From: Pseudomonas sp. MMS21 TM103
Lineage (GTDB): Bacteria > Pseudomonadota > Gammaproteobacteria > Pseudomonadales > Pseudomonadaceae
Direction of reading: 5' to 3'
NCBI RefSeq assembly: GCF_022132145.1
Contig: NZ_JAJISP010000001.1
Coordinates: 1,178,001-1,242,000 of the forward strand
Length of the DNA stretch: 64,000 nt
Shown: positions 44,981-53,937 of the stretch, piece after piece
How positions within the stretch are numbered: position 1 is the first letter of the stretch
Layout: each line of letters begins with the position of its first letter
Notes under the pieces: model-generated
Told to the model about the DNA's origin: nothing
Database searches by the model: none
The model's input: only the letters and a program-made list of their open reading frames with translations
Position numbers and translations under genes: made by a program

Positions 44981-45439
44981 ATGCCCCGCCTGGTTTGGCT
45001 GCGCGACCATATGCAACATAGCGACACCCTGGCGCAGTGGCTGCATCAGCAGTTCGCATACGAGTTTATCGAGCAGCCATTGGCCGACTGGCAGCGCGAA
45101 TTCGCGGAAGGCCAGGGCAACGGCGAATGGCAATGCCTGATCGCCCTGGAGAATGACCAGCTACTTGGCGGTGCTGCACTCGCCGCCAACGACTTGCCCG
45201 AACGCCCGGAGCTGGGTCCCTGGCTCGCCTGCGTCTTTATCGCCCCGCAGGCAAGGAAGCGAGGCCTGGCGGAACAGCTGATAGAAGGCATCTGCGCGGC
45301 AGCAAAGGCCAACGGCACCACACCGCTGTACCTGCACACCCATGATCGCAGCGACTACTACGCCAAGCGTGGATGGCAGATGCAGGAGTGTTTTCAGGCC
45401 TGGGGCAAGGAGCAGTGGTTGATGCTGCGGGATCTTTGA
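44981..45439 (+). CDS. GNAT-family N-acetyltransferase
   Basis: A 152-residue acetyl-CoA-dependent acyltransferase of unknown substrate. The GNAT core shows LGPWLACVFIAPQARKRGLAEQLIEG, including the R-K-R-G-L-A acetyl-CoA loop, and the closing HTHDRSDYYAKRGW. The ATG at 44981 is preferred over 44960 because AAGGAAG lies 8-9 bases before it, between the two ATGs. Confidence 0.85.
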   Translation: MPRLVWLRDHMQHSDTLAQWLHQQFAYEFIEQPLADWQREFAEGQGNGEWQCLIALENDQLLGGAALAANDLPERPELGPWLACVFIAPQARKRGLAEQLIEGICAAAKANGTTPLYLHTHDRSDYYAKRGWQMQECFQAWGKEQWLMLRDL

Positions 45440-45600
45440 ACTTGCCTAGGTTTGAAGCCGAAGGCGGAGAGCAAACCTGAATCGCCCCCATTTCCATAGA
45501 CAGGTCTGAGCGTCCGCTCTTGGCCGACTCCGGCCTGTCACGACCGGCCGCAGTCGACCTATTGTGCACGCTCAGAAACGTCCACAGAAACAGGGTCGAT

Positions 45601-46134
45601 TCAGAGATCCTCTTCCTCTACCAGCCTCACAGTCCCGGCATCCAGCGCATAGGCCGCATCCGCCAGCTCGTTGCTGACCGGCTCCACCTGCAAGGTGCCG
45701 CTGACCCAGAGCGGGGCGTAGATGTCTTCCAACTCGATACCCGCCGGGTAGCGCACCAGCACCAACTGGTTGGGGGGCGGTGGCGGGACGTGGATGCAGG
45801 CGCCGGGATAGGGGACCAGGAAGAACAGGATGCTGCGGCCCTGGGCGTCGGTTTCCAGGGGCACGGGGTAGCCGCCCAGGCGGATTGGTTTGCCGTCGAG
45901 GGCCGCTACGGTCTTGGTCGAGTACATCACCGCGGGCAGGCGCTTGTCCTGCTGACGGAGGCCACTGGGATCGTAGAAGGTGCCGTCCTGTTCGGGACTG
46001 TCGTGGCTGATTTCCGGCATGGCTTCGAGGGCCTGGCGGTCTTCCTCCGGCATCAGCTCGAGCCAGTCGGTTTCCGGCAGCTCGGCGCGGGCTAGGCTGC
46101 TCAGGAGCAGGAGGGACAACAGCAGGTGACGCAT
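45601..46134 (-). CDS. DUF3299 periplasmic protein
   Basis: A 177-residue protein with a Sec signal peptide (MRHLLLSLLLLSSLARA) and a DUF3299 domain (LGGYPVPLETDAQG, FFLVPYPGACIHVPPPPPN). The CxH pair in GACIHV and the proline run are conserved in the family. Related proteins occur beside zinc-linked ABC transporters in Vibrio, but here no such genes adjoin it. The start is fixed by the signal peptide; the frame is open further upstream. Confidence 0.85.
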   Translation of the reverse strand: MRHLLLSLLLLSSLARAELPETDWLELMPEEDRQALEAMPEISHDSPEQDGTFYDPSGLRQQDKRLPAVMYSTKTVAALDGKPIRLGGYPVPLETDAQGRSILFFLVPYPGACIHVPPPPPNQLVLVRYPAGIELEDIYAPLWVSGTLQVEPVSNELADAAYALDAGTVRLVEEEDL

Positions 46135-46239
46135 GGCTGTACTCGCAGATGATCGGGACGCGAAGGACTCAGAGGTTGTGGAAATATCGAGCGCCGTAGC
46201 GAGAGCGTCTCCTGGTGTTCGCGGCAAGGCGCGTTAAGA

Positions 46240-46281
46240 GAAAAACAGGGGTGTTCAGTGAGCTAAATGACCCTGTTTTTC
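46240..46281 (-). terminator. Terminator after the GlsB/YeaQ gene
   Basis: GAAAAACAGGG pairs with CCCTGTTTTTC (11 bp) around a 20-base loop. The arms carry T-runs for both directions. It lies downstream of the minus-strand gene starting at 46582. Confidence 0.6.
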
Positions 46282-46336
46282 GCGTAACGCAACGCCAGCA
46301 GCGGACGTCAGGGGGCGGTCGCAGTAGGCGAGAGTC

Positions 46337-46582
46337 TCAACCCTTCTTGAGTGCGCCATAGAGTATCAGCAGGACCACCGCGCCGATCACCGCGCCGATG
46401 AAACCCGCCCCCTGGCCCGCCTGGTAGATGCCCAGCGCCTGCCCGCCGTAGGTCGCGGCAATGGCGCCGCCGATGCCGATCAGGATGGTCATGATCCAGC
46501 CCATGCTGTCGTCGCCCGGCTTGAGGAAGCGTGCAATCAGGCCAACGATCAGGCCGATGAAGATGGTGCCGATAATGCCCAT
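46337..46582 (-). CDS. GlsB/YeaQ/YmgE-family stress membrane protein
   Basis: An 81-residue inner-membrane protein with three hydrophobic segments and the family pattern GLIVGLIARFLKPG-D, GWIMTILIGIGGAIAA and IGAVVLLILYGALKKG (Transgly_assoc family). These proteins are induced by general stress; the molecular role is unclear. Confidence 0.92.
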   Translation of the reverse strand: MGIIGTIFIGLIVGLIARFLKPGDDSMGWIMTILIGIGGAIAATYGGQALGIYQAGQGAGFIGAVIGAVVLLILYGALKKG

Positions 46583-46714
46583 GACAGGTCCTCCAAATAG
46601 GTAAGTGTGCCGGGGCGGAGAAACGCCATGGCATTAGGCTATCGGATTGATGGAAGCCGCGGAGGTTCCGTGAAAAGTCGCTGGCGCCCGCTGCAGCCGG
46701 CGCCAGAGACCACT

Positions 46715-47800
46715 TCAGGCCTTGTTGATCAGCGCCTCGACGGCCGCTATCTGCTGGTCCAGAGTGGCGCGATCGGCGCAACGCAGGGTGGCGTGGCCGA
46801 CCTTGCGGCCGACCTTGAAGGCCTTGCCGTAGTGGTGCAGGTGGCAGTCGTCGATGGCGATCACCTTGTCCACCGGCGGTACTTCGCCGATGAAGTTGAG
46901 CATGGCGCTCTCGCCGACCTTGGCGGTCGAGCCCAGCGGCAGGCCGGCGACGGCGCGCAGGTGGTTCTCGAACTGGCTGCACTCGCTGCCTTCGATGGTC
47001 CAGTGCCCGGAGTTGTGCACGCGCGGGGCGATCTCGTTGGCCTTGAGGCCGCCGTCGACCTCGAAGAACTCGAAGGCCATCACGCCGACGTAGTTGAGCT
47101 GGCTCAGCACGCGCCCGACGTAGTCCTCGGCCAGGCCCTGCAGCGGGTGGTCGCTGCTGGCAATGGACAGGGCGAGGATGCCGCTGTCGTGGCGGTTGTG
47201 CACCAGCGGGTAGAAGCGCGTCTCGCCATCGCGGCCGCGCACGGCGACCAGCGAGACTTCGCCGCTGAAGGGCACGAAGCCCTCGAGGATGCAGGGCACG
47301 CTGCCCAGCTCGGAAAAGGCGCCGGCCACGTCTTCGGGCTGGCGCAGGACCTTCTGGCCCTTGCCGTCGTAGCCCAGGGTGCGGGTCTTGAGCACGGCCG
47401 GCAGGCCGATGCTGGCGGCCGCGGCGTCGAGATCGGCCTGCGAGTGGATGTCGGCGAATTCCGGAGTGGGAATGCCCAGCTCCTTGAACATCGACTTCTC
47501 GAACCAGCGATCGCGGGCGATGCGCAAGGACTCGGCGCAGGGGTAGACCGGCACGAACTGGGAGAGGAAGGCCACGGTCTCGGCCGGTACGCTCTCGAAC
47601 TCGAAGGTCACCAGATCGACTTCATCGGCCAGTTGGCGCAGGTGATCCTGATCGCCGTAGTCGGCGCGGATATGCTCGCCCAGCGCCTGGGCACACGCAT
47701 CCGGTGCCGGATCGAGAAAGGCGAAGTTCATCCCCAGCGGAGTGCCCGCCAGGGCCAGCATACGGCCGAGTTGGCCGCCACCGATTACACCGATTTTCAT
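46715..47800 (-). CDS. purK: PurK, N5-carboxyaminoimidazole ribonucleotide synthase
   Basis: A 361-residue ATP-grasp enzyme that carboxylates AIR with ATP and bicarbonate in purine synthesis. It starts MKIGVIGGGQLGRMLALAG; PAVLKTRTLGYDGKGQ and EFFEVDGGLKANEIAPRVHNSGH carry the ATP-grasp residues. It lies 98 bp downstream of purE on the same strand and passes its product to PurE. Confidence 0.97.
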   Translation of the reverse strand: MKIGVIGGGQLGRMLALAGTPLGMNFAFLDPAPDACAQALGEHIRADYGDQDHLRQLADEVDLVTFEFESVPAETVAFLSQFVPVYPCAESLRIARDRWFEKSMFKELGIPTPEFADIHSQADLDAAAASIGLPAVLKTRTLGYDGKGQKVLRQPEDVAGAFSELGSVPCILEGFVPFSGEVSLVAVRGRDGETRFYPLVHNRHDSGILALSIASSDHPLQGLAEDYVGRVLSQLNYVGVMAFEFFEVDGGLKANEIAPRVHNSGHWTIEGSECSQFENHLRAVAGLPLGSTAKVGESAMLNFIGEVPPVDKVIAIDDCHLHHYGKAFKVGRKVGHATLRCADRATLDQQIAAVEALINKA

Positions 47801-47898
47801 GCTTCTACCTCTTCAAATGCCGCAAGCGCCTGCGCGGTACACAGCCCATGGGTGGTGCCCGCGATGCCACGATCCGGCCAGGAATGCCTGGCAGGCCA

Positions 47899-48390
47899 TC
47901 ACGCCTGACGCGGGTCCGGATTATCCAGCACGGTGTCGGTCTGCTCCTGGCGGAACTGTTTCAGCGCCGCGTGGAACTGCGGGTGCTGGTGACCGAGGAT
48001 GCTCGCCGCCAGCAAGGCCGCGTTGATCGCACCGGCCTTGCCGATGGCCAGGGTGGCGACCGGAATGCCGGCCGGCATCTGCACGATCGACAGCAGCGAA
48101 TCGACGCCCGAGAGCATCGCCGACTGCACCGGCACGCCGAGTACCGGCAGGTGGGTCTTGGCCGCACACATGCCCGGCAGGTGAGCAGCGCCACCGGCAC
48201 CGGCGATGATCACCTGGATACCCCGGCTTTCAGCTTGCTCGGCATACTGGAACAGCAGGTCCGGAGTGCGGTGGGCAGACACCACTTTGACTTCATAGGG
48301 GATGCCCAGCTTGTCCAGCATCTCGGCGGTGTGGCTAAGGGTGGACCAATCGGACTTGGAGCCCATGATCACGCCAACCAGTGCGCTCAT
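47899..48390 (-). CDS. purE: PurE, N5-CAIR mutase
   Basis: A 163-residue class I PurE, which rearranges N5-CAIR to CAIR. Key elements are [11 protein letters not shown], the [12 protein letters not shown] loop with the catalytic His, [12 protein letters not shown] and GAINAALLA. The start is taken at 48390 ([10 protein letters not shown]), the family start; AGAGGCACGACG precedes it. A leader with terminator-like structure lies upstream (48436-48501). Confidence 0.97.
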   Translation of the reverse strand: MSALVGVIMGSKSDWSTLSHTAEMLDKLGIPYEVKVVSAHRTPDLLFQYAEQAESRGIQVIIAGAGGAAHLPGMCAAKTHLPVLGVPVQSAMLSGVDSLLSIVQMPAGIPVATLAIGKAGAINAALLAASILGHQHPQFHAALKQFRQEQTDTVLDNPDPRQA

Positions 48391-48427
48391 CGTCGTGCCT
48401 CTTTTATTTGGCGCCTCACGGCGCGTC

Positions 48428-48513
48428 AAAAACCAACAAGCCACGCAGAGGGCGTGGCTTGTCATGTTCGGGTCAAACCCGCGAGCAGGCGGGTTTTAAG
48501 GCGGCGCAGTATA
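48428..48513 (-). promoter_or_regulatory. purE promoter and attenuator-like leader
   Basis: On the minus strand a TATACT -10 element (48508-48513) is followed by hairpin A (AAACCCGC/GCGGGTTT, 48475-48496). Next comes hairpin B, ACAAGCCACGC-N5-GCGTGGCTTGT (48436-48462), then TTGGTTTTTG. Hairpin B with its U-rich tail looks like an intrinsic terminator inside the purE 5' leader, about 45 bases before the ATG. A third small hairpin (GCGCC-GTGA-GGCGC) lies between it and the gene. Confidence 0.65.
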
Positions 48514-48816
48514 ACGTAACGACACAAAGAGCGCCCCCCCTGCATGACCGTCCGTCCGCCGGGGCTGGTGCGAGGGGCCGGGGCCTTTCTCTCTGTAGCG
48601 AGAGGCAGCCAAAGCGTGCCGCCCGCGCGCCAGCAACCGCCTCGCCGTCATCAGCCGTCGCGCAAAGCGCTGACGCCCCTATCGACGAACGGCCCCCCGA
48701 CGCCGCCAGTGCGGCAGTGCCGTCGACTAACCTGATACCTGCTTGCAGTTGTTTATCCCGGTAGTCGACTTGTTCAGGGGGCCAACCTTTCCTCGTAGAA
48801 ATAGAGGGCATCTGAA
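48514..48816. other. Spacer between purE leader and the GDSL gene
   Basis: No gene. It is GC-rich, with no clear repeat. The plus-strand promoter of the esterase must lie in the last 100 bases (TTGCAGTTGTTTATCCC area), but no strong hexamers were fixed. Confidence 0.4.
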
Positions 48817-49776
48817 ATGAAAGCGATATCAACCAACAGATGGACGCTGATAGGTCTCTTGGCGCTGGCCCTGCTGGCGCCCAACTGGGCGACGGCGCAG
48901 GTGGCCTTCAACCGCATCGTGGTGTTCGGTACCAGCCTGTCCGACCCCGGCAACGCCTTCGCCCTGATCCGCCGTCAATCGACCCCACCCTACGCCAACC
49001 TCGACGCGCTGCTGGTGCCTGACGCGCCCTATGCCAGAGGCGGCCACCACTTCAGCAATGGCGCCACCTGGATCGAGCAGTTCGCCCGCCCGCTGGGCCT
49101 GGCTGCCAGCGTGCGCCCGGCCTTCGTCGGCGCCAATGACGGTGCGAGCAATTACGCGGTGGGCGGCGCACGCGCACGCGAAGACGGGATCAACGCCAAC
49201 CTGTCGTTGCAGGTCGATACCTTTCTCTTCGACGCTGGCGGCATGGCGCCGGCCGATGCGCTCTACGTGCTGGAGATAGGCAGCAACGACATCCGCGATG
49301 CCCTGGTCGCGGGCCCGGGCGGCGTCACCGTCGTCACCGATGCGCTGGCCGCCATCGGCGCCAACCTCAATGTCCTGTACGCGGCCGGCGCCCGCCACTT
49401 CCTGGTGGTCAACGGCCCCAACCCCGGCCTGACACCTGCCGTGCGCACCCTCGACGCGATCAGCCCAGGTGCCATTCAGGCGGCCGGATTCTTCGCGCAA
49501 TTGTTCAACGCCGGCCTGGAGGCACTGCTGGCGGGCTTGGACGGGGCACCCGGGATCGAGATCGCCCGGCTCGATCTGTATCAGAAGTTCAACGAGCTGG
49601 TGGCCGATCCGCAGGCCTTCGGCCTCAGCCAGGTGGAGAACGCGTGCATCACCCCCGGGCTACCGCCCTTCACCTGCCAGGCCGTCGATGACTTCCTGTT
49701 CTGGGACGGCGTCCACCCGACCACTGCCGTGCACGCCATCTTCGCCCAGGACACGGCCTTCGCCCTGACCCAGTAG
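48817..49776 (+). CDS. Exported SGNH/GDSL-family esterase or lipase
   Basis: A 319-residue protein with a Sec signal peptide (cleavage near ATAQ-VAFNR). The hydrolase blocks are IVVFGTSLSDPGNAF (nucleophile Ser; GTS replaces the usual GDS), SNYAVGGARA (block II Gly), IGSNDIRD (block III Asn) and FFWDGVHPT-type text (FLFWDGVHPTT, the Asp-His dyad). A cysteine pair near the end (NACITPGLPPFTCQ) may form a disulfide. It matches the soluble thermolabile-hemolysin/lipase-like group, without an autotransporter barrel. Being exported and soluble, it is a possible T2SS substrate. Confidence 0.9.
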   Translation: MKAISTNRWTLIGLLALALLAPNWATAQVAFNRIVVFGTSLSDPGNAFALIRRQSTPPYANLDALLVPDAPYARGGHHFSNGATWIEQFARPLGLAASVRPAFVGANDGASNYAVGGARAREDGINANLSLQVDTFLFDAGGMAPADALYVLEIGSNDIRDALVAGPGGVTVVTDALAAIGANLNVLYAAGARHFLVVNGPNPGLTPAVRTLDAISPGAIQAAGFFAQLFNAGLEALLAGLDGAPGIEIARLDLYQKFNELVADPQAFGLSQVENACITPGLPPFTCQAVDDFLFWDGVHPTTAVHAIFAQDTAFALTQ

Positions 49777-50396
49777 CGGCGCCGAGACAGGCAGCCTGAA
49801 TCTGCATAGTGAGGGTGGAAAAGGCCGCGCCGTTTTCCACCCGACATGCCCGTGAGTAATCGGGCCCCAGCCGCCCCAGCGTTTGCAGGCGGGCCATCCC
49901 TGGCTGGCCCAACGGGGCGGTCCAAAGACCTGCCACAAGGCCGCTGCAGCATTGGGCTTTGCGAATGCGCATAACCCCGACTTACCAGGGGACACCCATT
50001 AGCCGGTCAGCGCCCTGCCATTGCTCTGCACTGGCCGCACTTTCGGGTTTCGCCCCTGCGGCGAGCTACGTCTTCTTTGCCCCGCATCGGCGTCCGGTGC
50101 AAAAATCAAGTAACCAAGAAGGCCGCACACCGCACATCCGGCCCTGGCGGCGCCGGGGTTTGCGAACACCGGCTTCAACGCCTGCGCATCACCCCTGATC
50201 GAGTCGGCTCAGCATCTGCCGGGCGACAACCTGAACCGAGTGTCAGCTGCAGACCGATCCCCTGTTTCGGCAGCAGCCCGAAACGTCAGTGAATTTTTCC
50301 CAGGAGCGGCAGATAACGCCGGTCAAATCCAATCCGCCCATCTTCGCGGTATGCTTCTTGCCTTGTTTCATTGCCCAAACCCTGCGGATGCCGCCG
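49777..50396. other. Spacer with palindromic repeat, no gene
   Basis: About 620 bases. A perfect inverted repeat GGGTGGAAAA-N10-TTTTCCACCC lies at 49813-49842, about 37 bases after the esterase stop, and could end its transcript; the same GGGTGGAAAA word occurs near 785-795. The rest shows only short shadow frames. Confidence 0.5.
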
Positions 50397-51389
50397 ATGT
50401 TGCATGCCCACCTGACCACCCTCCACGTGGTCTCGCTGATCCTCGAACTGCTCGCCGACCAGCCTGACTCGACCGAGGCCCTGCTGGCCGGCAGCGGCAT
50501 CCAGGCCAGTGACCTGGCGTGTGGCGAGCAGCGCATCACCCGTACCCAGGAACTGCAGGTGTGCGCCAACGCCCTGACCCGCCGTACCGACCTCGGCCTG
50601 GAGCTGGGCCGGCGCCTGCACGTGTCGTCCTACGGCCTGCTCGGTTACGCCGCGCTGTCGAGTGCCACCTTTGGTGACGCCTGGCGGCTGCTGTTGCAGT
50701 ATCCGGCCCTGCTCGGCACCTACTTCAAGCTGGACCTGACGGTAGAGGGCGAACTGGCCTGGGTCAGCGCCGCCGAGTACCGCCACGAGCCGGCGCTGGA
50801 ACAGTTCAACGTGGAAATGTGCCTGGCCTCGCTCAAGCTGACCTGCGACGACTTGCTTGGCCAGCCGCTGCCACTGGCCGCGGCGCAGTTCAGTTATCCA
50901 CAGCCGGCCTACGTCGAGCGCTATGCCGCGAGCTTCGCCTGCCCGCTGCAGTTCGACGCCGCACGCAACGCCTTCGCCTTCCCCGCCGAGTGGCTGCAGC
51001 GGCGCCTGCCGCTGGCCGACCCGGTCACCCACCTGGATATGCTCGACCGCTGCCGCAGGCAGAATGCCGAATTCACCACCCGCCAGGCTTGGCTGCAGCG
51101 GGTGCGCGAGGAGCTCGCCAGTCACCTGGCCGAGCCGCCGGGGCTGGAGCAGCTGGCCCAGCAGATGCACTGCTCGCCGCGCACCCTGCGCCGCCACCTG
51201 CAGGAGCTCGGCACCCACTACCAGGAACTGCTCGACGAGCTGCGCTTCGAACGCGCCAAGGCCCTGCTCGGCCAGGAGGACTGGCCGATCTGCCGCATCG
51301 CCGAGGAACTGGGCTTCAGCGAGAGCGCCAGCTTCCGCCATGCCTTCCAGCGCTGGAGCGGGGTGGCGCCGAGCCATTTTCGCGGCTGA
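50397..51389 (+). CDS. AraC-family regulator with Arabinose_bd-type N-terminal domain
   Basis: A 330-residue regulator. Residues 1-190 form the sensory domain common in Pseudomonas AraC proteins (RRLHVSSYGLLGYAALSSAT). The C-terminal HTH pair (about 235-330) includes LEQLAQQMHCSPRTLRRHL and ICRIAEELGFSESASFRHAFQRW. It stands 123 bp upstream of aphA on the same strand and probably controls the polyamine genes (inference). The start is uncertain; ATG 50397 has GGA eight bases before it, and ATG 50388 is also possible. Confidence 0.88.
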   Translation: MLHAHLTTLHVVSLILELLADQPDSTEALLAGSGIQASDLACGEQRITRTQELQVCANALTRRTDLGLELGRRLHVSSYGLLGYAALSSATFGDAWRLLLQYPALLGTYFKLDLTVEGELAWVSAAEYRHEPALEQFNVEMCLASLKLTCDDLLGQPLPLAAAQFSYPQPAYVERYAASFACPLQFDAARNAFAFPAEWLQRRLPLADPVTHLDMLDRCRRQNAEFTTRQAWLQRVREELASHLAEPPGLEQLAQQMHCSPRTLRRHLQELGTHYQELLDELRFERAKALLGQEDWPICRIAEELGFSESASFRHAFQRWSGVAPSHFRG

Positions 51390-51512
51390 GCAGGCGCTGT
51401 GGCCGGCAAATTTGGCCACTTCGATCCCCTATTGGCCATTACCAGCGTTTTCCCAGCAGCCGGCACGGCGAACAATGACTCCCACAACAAGACGCCTGGG
51501 AGCCACCTGCAC

Positions 51513-52547
51513 ATGCTGACCTACTACAGCGACGATCATCACCTGCACCACGGCAGCTGCGAGCTGATCGACGGCAAGCTGATGCCTTGCTTCGAGAAGC
51601 CGCAACGCGCCGACCACATCCTCGCGCGGGTCAAGGATCGCCAGCTCGGCGAGGTGCGTGCGCCCAGGGACTTCGGTCGCGCGCCGATCGAACGCGTCCA
51701 CAGCGCCGCCTATCTGGACTTCTTCCAGGGCGCCTGGACGCGCTGGCAGGCCCAGGGCGGCAAGGGCGACCTGCTGCCCTACACCTGGCCTGCGCGCACC
51801 CTGCGCCAGCAACTGCCGACCAGCCTGCATGGCCAGCTCGGCTACTACAGTTTCGACGCTGGCGCGCCGATCACCGCCGGCACCTGGCAAGCCGCCTACA
51901 GCGCCGCCCAGGTGGCGCTGAGCGCCCAGGCCGAGATCGCCGCCGGCGCCCACAGCGCCTTCGCCCTGTGCCGGCCGCCGGGTCACCACGCCGCCGGTGA
52001 TGTGATGGGCGGCTACTGCTACCTGAACAACGCCGCCATCGCCGCCCAGGCCTTCCTCGACCAGGGCCGGGCCAGGGTGGCGATCCTCGACGTCGACTAT
52101 CACCACGGCAACGGCACCCAGTCGATCTTCTACGAGCGTGGCGACGTGGTGGTCACCTCGATCCACGGCGACCCGGCGGCGGAGTTCCCGTTCTTCCTCG
52201 GCTACGCCGACGAATGCGGCACGGGCGCCGGCGAGGGCTGCAACTTCAACTACCCGCTGCCGGCCGGCAGCGACTGGGCCGCCTGGTGCACGGCGCTGGA
52301 GCAGGCCTGCCAACGTATCGCCGAGTCCGCCGCCGAGGTGCTGGTGGTGTCGCTGGGGGTGGATACCTTCAAGGACGACCCGATCTCCCAGTTCAAGCTC
52401 GACAGCCCGGACTACCTGCGCATGGGCCAGCGCATTGCCGCACTCGGCCTGCCGACCCTGTTCGTGATGGAGGGCGGCTACGCGGTGGAGGCCATCGGCG
52501 TCAACGCGGTGAACGTGCTGGAAGGTTTCGAAGCGAGCAATTCGTAG
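51513..52547 (+). CDS. aphA: Acetylpolyamine amidohydrolase (AphA, class II HDAC-like)
   Basis: A 344-residue zinc deacetylase that removes acetyl groups from acetylated polyamines so that they can be used as nutrients. The start MLTYYSDDHHLHHGS, the histidine pair in RPPGHHAAGD, the zinc ligands in DVDYHHGNGTQ and LGVDTFKDDP, and the catalytic Tyr in EGGYAVE are all present. A polyamine-binding protein gene follows after about 90 bp, the same order as PA1409-PA1410 of P. aeruginosa. Confidence 0.94.
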   Translation: MLTYYSDDHHLHHGSCELIDGKLMPCFEKPQRADHILARVKDRQLGEVRAPRDFGRAPIERVHSAAYLDFFQGAWTRWQAQGGKGDLLPYTWPARTLRQQLPTSLHGQLGYYSFDAGAPITAGTWQAAYSAAQVALSAQAEIAAGAHSAFALCRPPGHHAAGDVMGGYCYLNNAAIAAQAFLDQGRARVAILDVDYHHGNGTQSIFYERGDVVVTSIHGDPAAEFPFFLGYADECGTGAGEGCNFNYPLPAGSDWAAWCTALEQACQRIAESAAEVLVVSLGVDTFKDDPISQFKLDSPDYLRMGQRIAALGLPTLFVMEGGYAVEAIGVNAVNVLEGFEASNS

Positions 52548-52636
52548 GCTGGATGACGCTCTTCTCATCCAGCCCGCGCAACTCCCACGCGCCCGAGCGC
52601 GGTGGACAGAACCACAATAAGATTGGAGTGACCTCG

Positions 52637-53746
52637 ATGAACAGAATCACCCAGCTATTTGCCGCGACCCTGGTCGCTACCGCGCTGTGCGGCGCGGTCC
52701 AGGCACAAACCCCGGAGAAGCAGCGCGAGCTGCGCGTGTTCAACTGGGCCGACTACATGCTGCCGTCGGTACCCAAGGAGTTCCAGGCCAAGTCCGGCAT
52801 TCAGCTGACCTGGGACGTGTTCGACACCAACGAGGCGCTGGAAGCCAAACTGCTTACCGGCAACTCGGGCTACGACCTGGTGGTGCCGACCAACACCTTC
52901 CTCGACACCGAGATCAAGGCCGGGGTGTTCCAGAAACTGGACAAGAGCCAGCTACCGAACTGGAAGCACCTCGACCCGGCACTGCTGGAGCTGATGACGG
53001 CCAACGACCCCGGCAATGAACACGCGGTGCCCTACATGTACGGCACCGTGCTGATCGGCTTCAATCCGGAGAAGGTCAAGGCCGCACTCGGCGAGGAAGC
53101 CCCGGTGAACAGTTGGGATCTGATCTTCAAGGAAGAGAACGCCGCCAAGCTCGCGCAGTGCGGGGTGACCATGCTCGACTCGCCGGGCGAGATCCTGCCG
53201 ATCGCCCTGCATTACCTGGGCCTGGACCCGAGCAGCACCAAGGCCGAGGATTACGACAAGGCCACCGAACTGCTGCTGAAGATCCGCCCGCACGTGCGCT
53301 ACTTCCACTCGGCCAAGTACATGAACGATATCGCCAACGGCAACATCTGCGTGGCCATCGGCTACTCGGGCAGCTTCTACCAGTTCGCCAACCGGGCCAA
53401 GGAAGCCGGCAACGGCGTGGTGGTCGACTGGCGCCTGCCCAAGGAAGGCGCACCGCTGTGGTTCGACTCCTTCGCCATCCCGGCCAGCGCCAAGAACGTT
53501 GACGAGGCCCACGCCTTCCTCGACAACCTGCTCGACCCCGAGGTGGTGGCGCCGATCAGCGACTTCCTCGGCTACCCCAACCCGAACAAGGACGCCATGG
53601 CGCTGGTCAGCGCAGAGATCCGCGACAACCCCGACCTGACCCCGACCGCCGAGGCACAGAAGACCCTGTATGTGCTCAAGCCACTGCCGCTGAAGACCGA
53701 GCGCCTGCGCACCCGCGCCTGGACCCGGATCAAGTCGGGCACCTGA
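52637..53746 (+). CDS. Polyamine ABC transporter periplasmic binding protein (PotF/SpuD type)
   Basis: A 369-residue binding protein with a Sec signal peptide (cleavage near VQAQ). It has the family texts LRVFNWADYMLPSVPKEF, YDLVVPTNTFL, VPYMYGTVLIGFN and IGYSGSFYQFANRAKEA. No permease or ATPase genes follow, so it must use a transporter encoded elsewhere, or work with aphA in acetylpolyamine uptake. The frame is open far upstream into aphA, but the start is fixed by the signal peptide and GGAGTG before the ATG. Confidence 0.94.
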   Translation: MNRITQLFAATLVATALCGAVQAQTPEKQRELRVFNWADYMLPSVPKEFQAKSGIQLTWDVFDTNEALEAKLLTGNSGYDLVVPTNTFLDTEIKAGVFQKLDKSQLPNWKHLDPALLELMTANDPGNEHAVPYMYGTVLIGFNPEKVKAALGEEAPVNSWDLIFKEENAAKLAQCGVTMLDSPGEILPIALHYLGLDPSSTKAEDYDKATELLLKIRPHVRYFHSAKYMNDIANGNICVAIGYSGSFYQFANRAKEAGNGVVVDWRLPKEGAPLWFDSFAIPASAKNVDEAHAFLDNLLDPEVVAPISDFLGYPNPNKDAMALVSAEIRDNPDLTPTAEAQKTLYVLKPLPLKTERLRTRAWTRIKSGT

Positions 53747-53774
53747 GGCCGCGTTTGCAGCGCCGGGAACACGC

Positions 53775-53805
53775 AAGCCCCTCTTGCCTGCAGGCAGAGG
53801 GGCTT
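53775..53805 (+). terminator. Terminator-like hairpin after the polyamine-binding protein gene
   Basis: AAGCCCCTCT pairs with AGAGGGGCTT, with an inner GCC/GGC stem, 29 bases after the stop; only TTCGT follows. A second palindrome TTTCGCGCG-GACC-CGCGCGAAA lies at 53858-53879. Confidence 0.65.
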
Positions 53806-53937
53806 CGTGGCTGAAGACCGCACCCCTGCCTGCCGCCTAGCGGATGGCCGCTGGATGTTTCGCGCGGACCCGCGCGAAAAACCACCGCACGAAATGGCTG
53901 GCAGACTGGGGCAAACGCCCTAAGTCAGGAGCCACCC

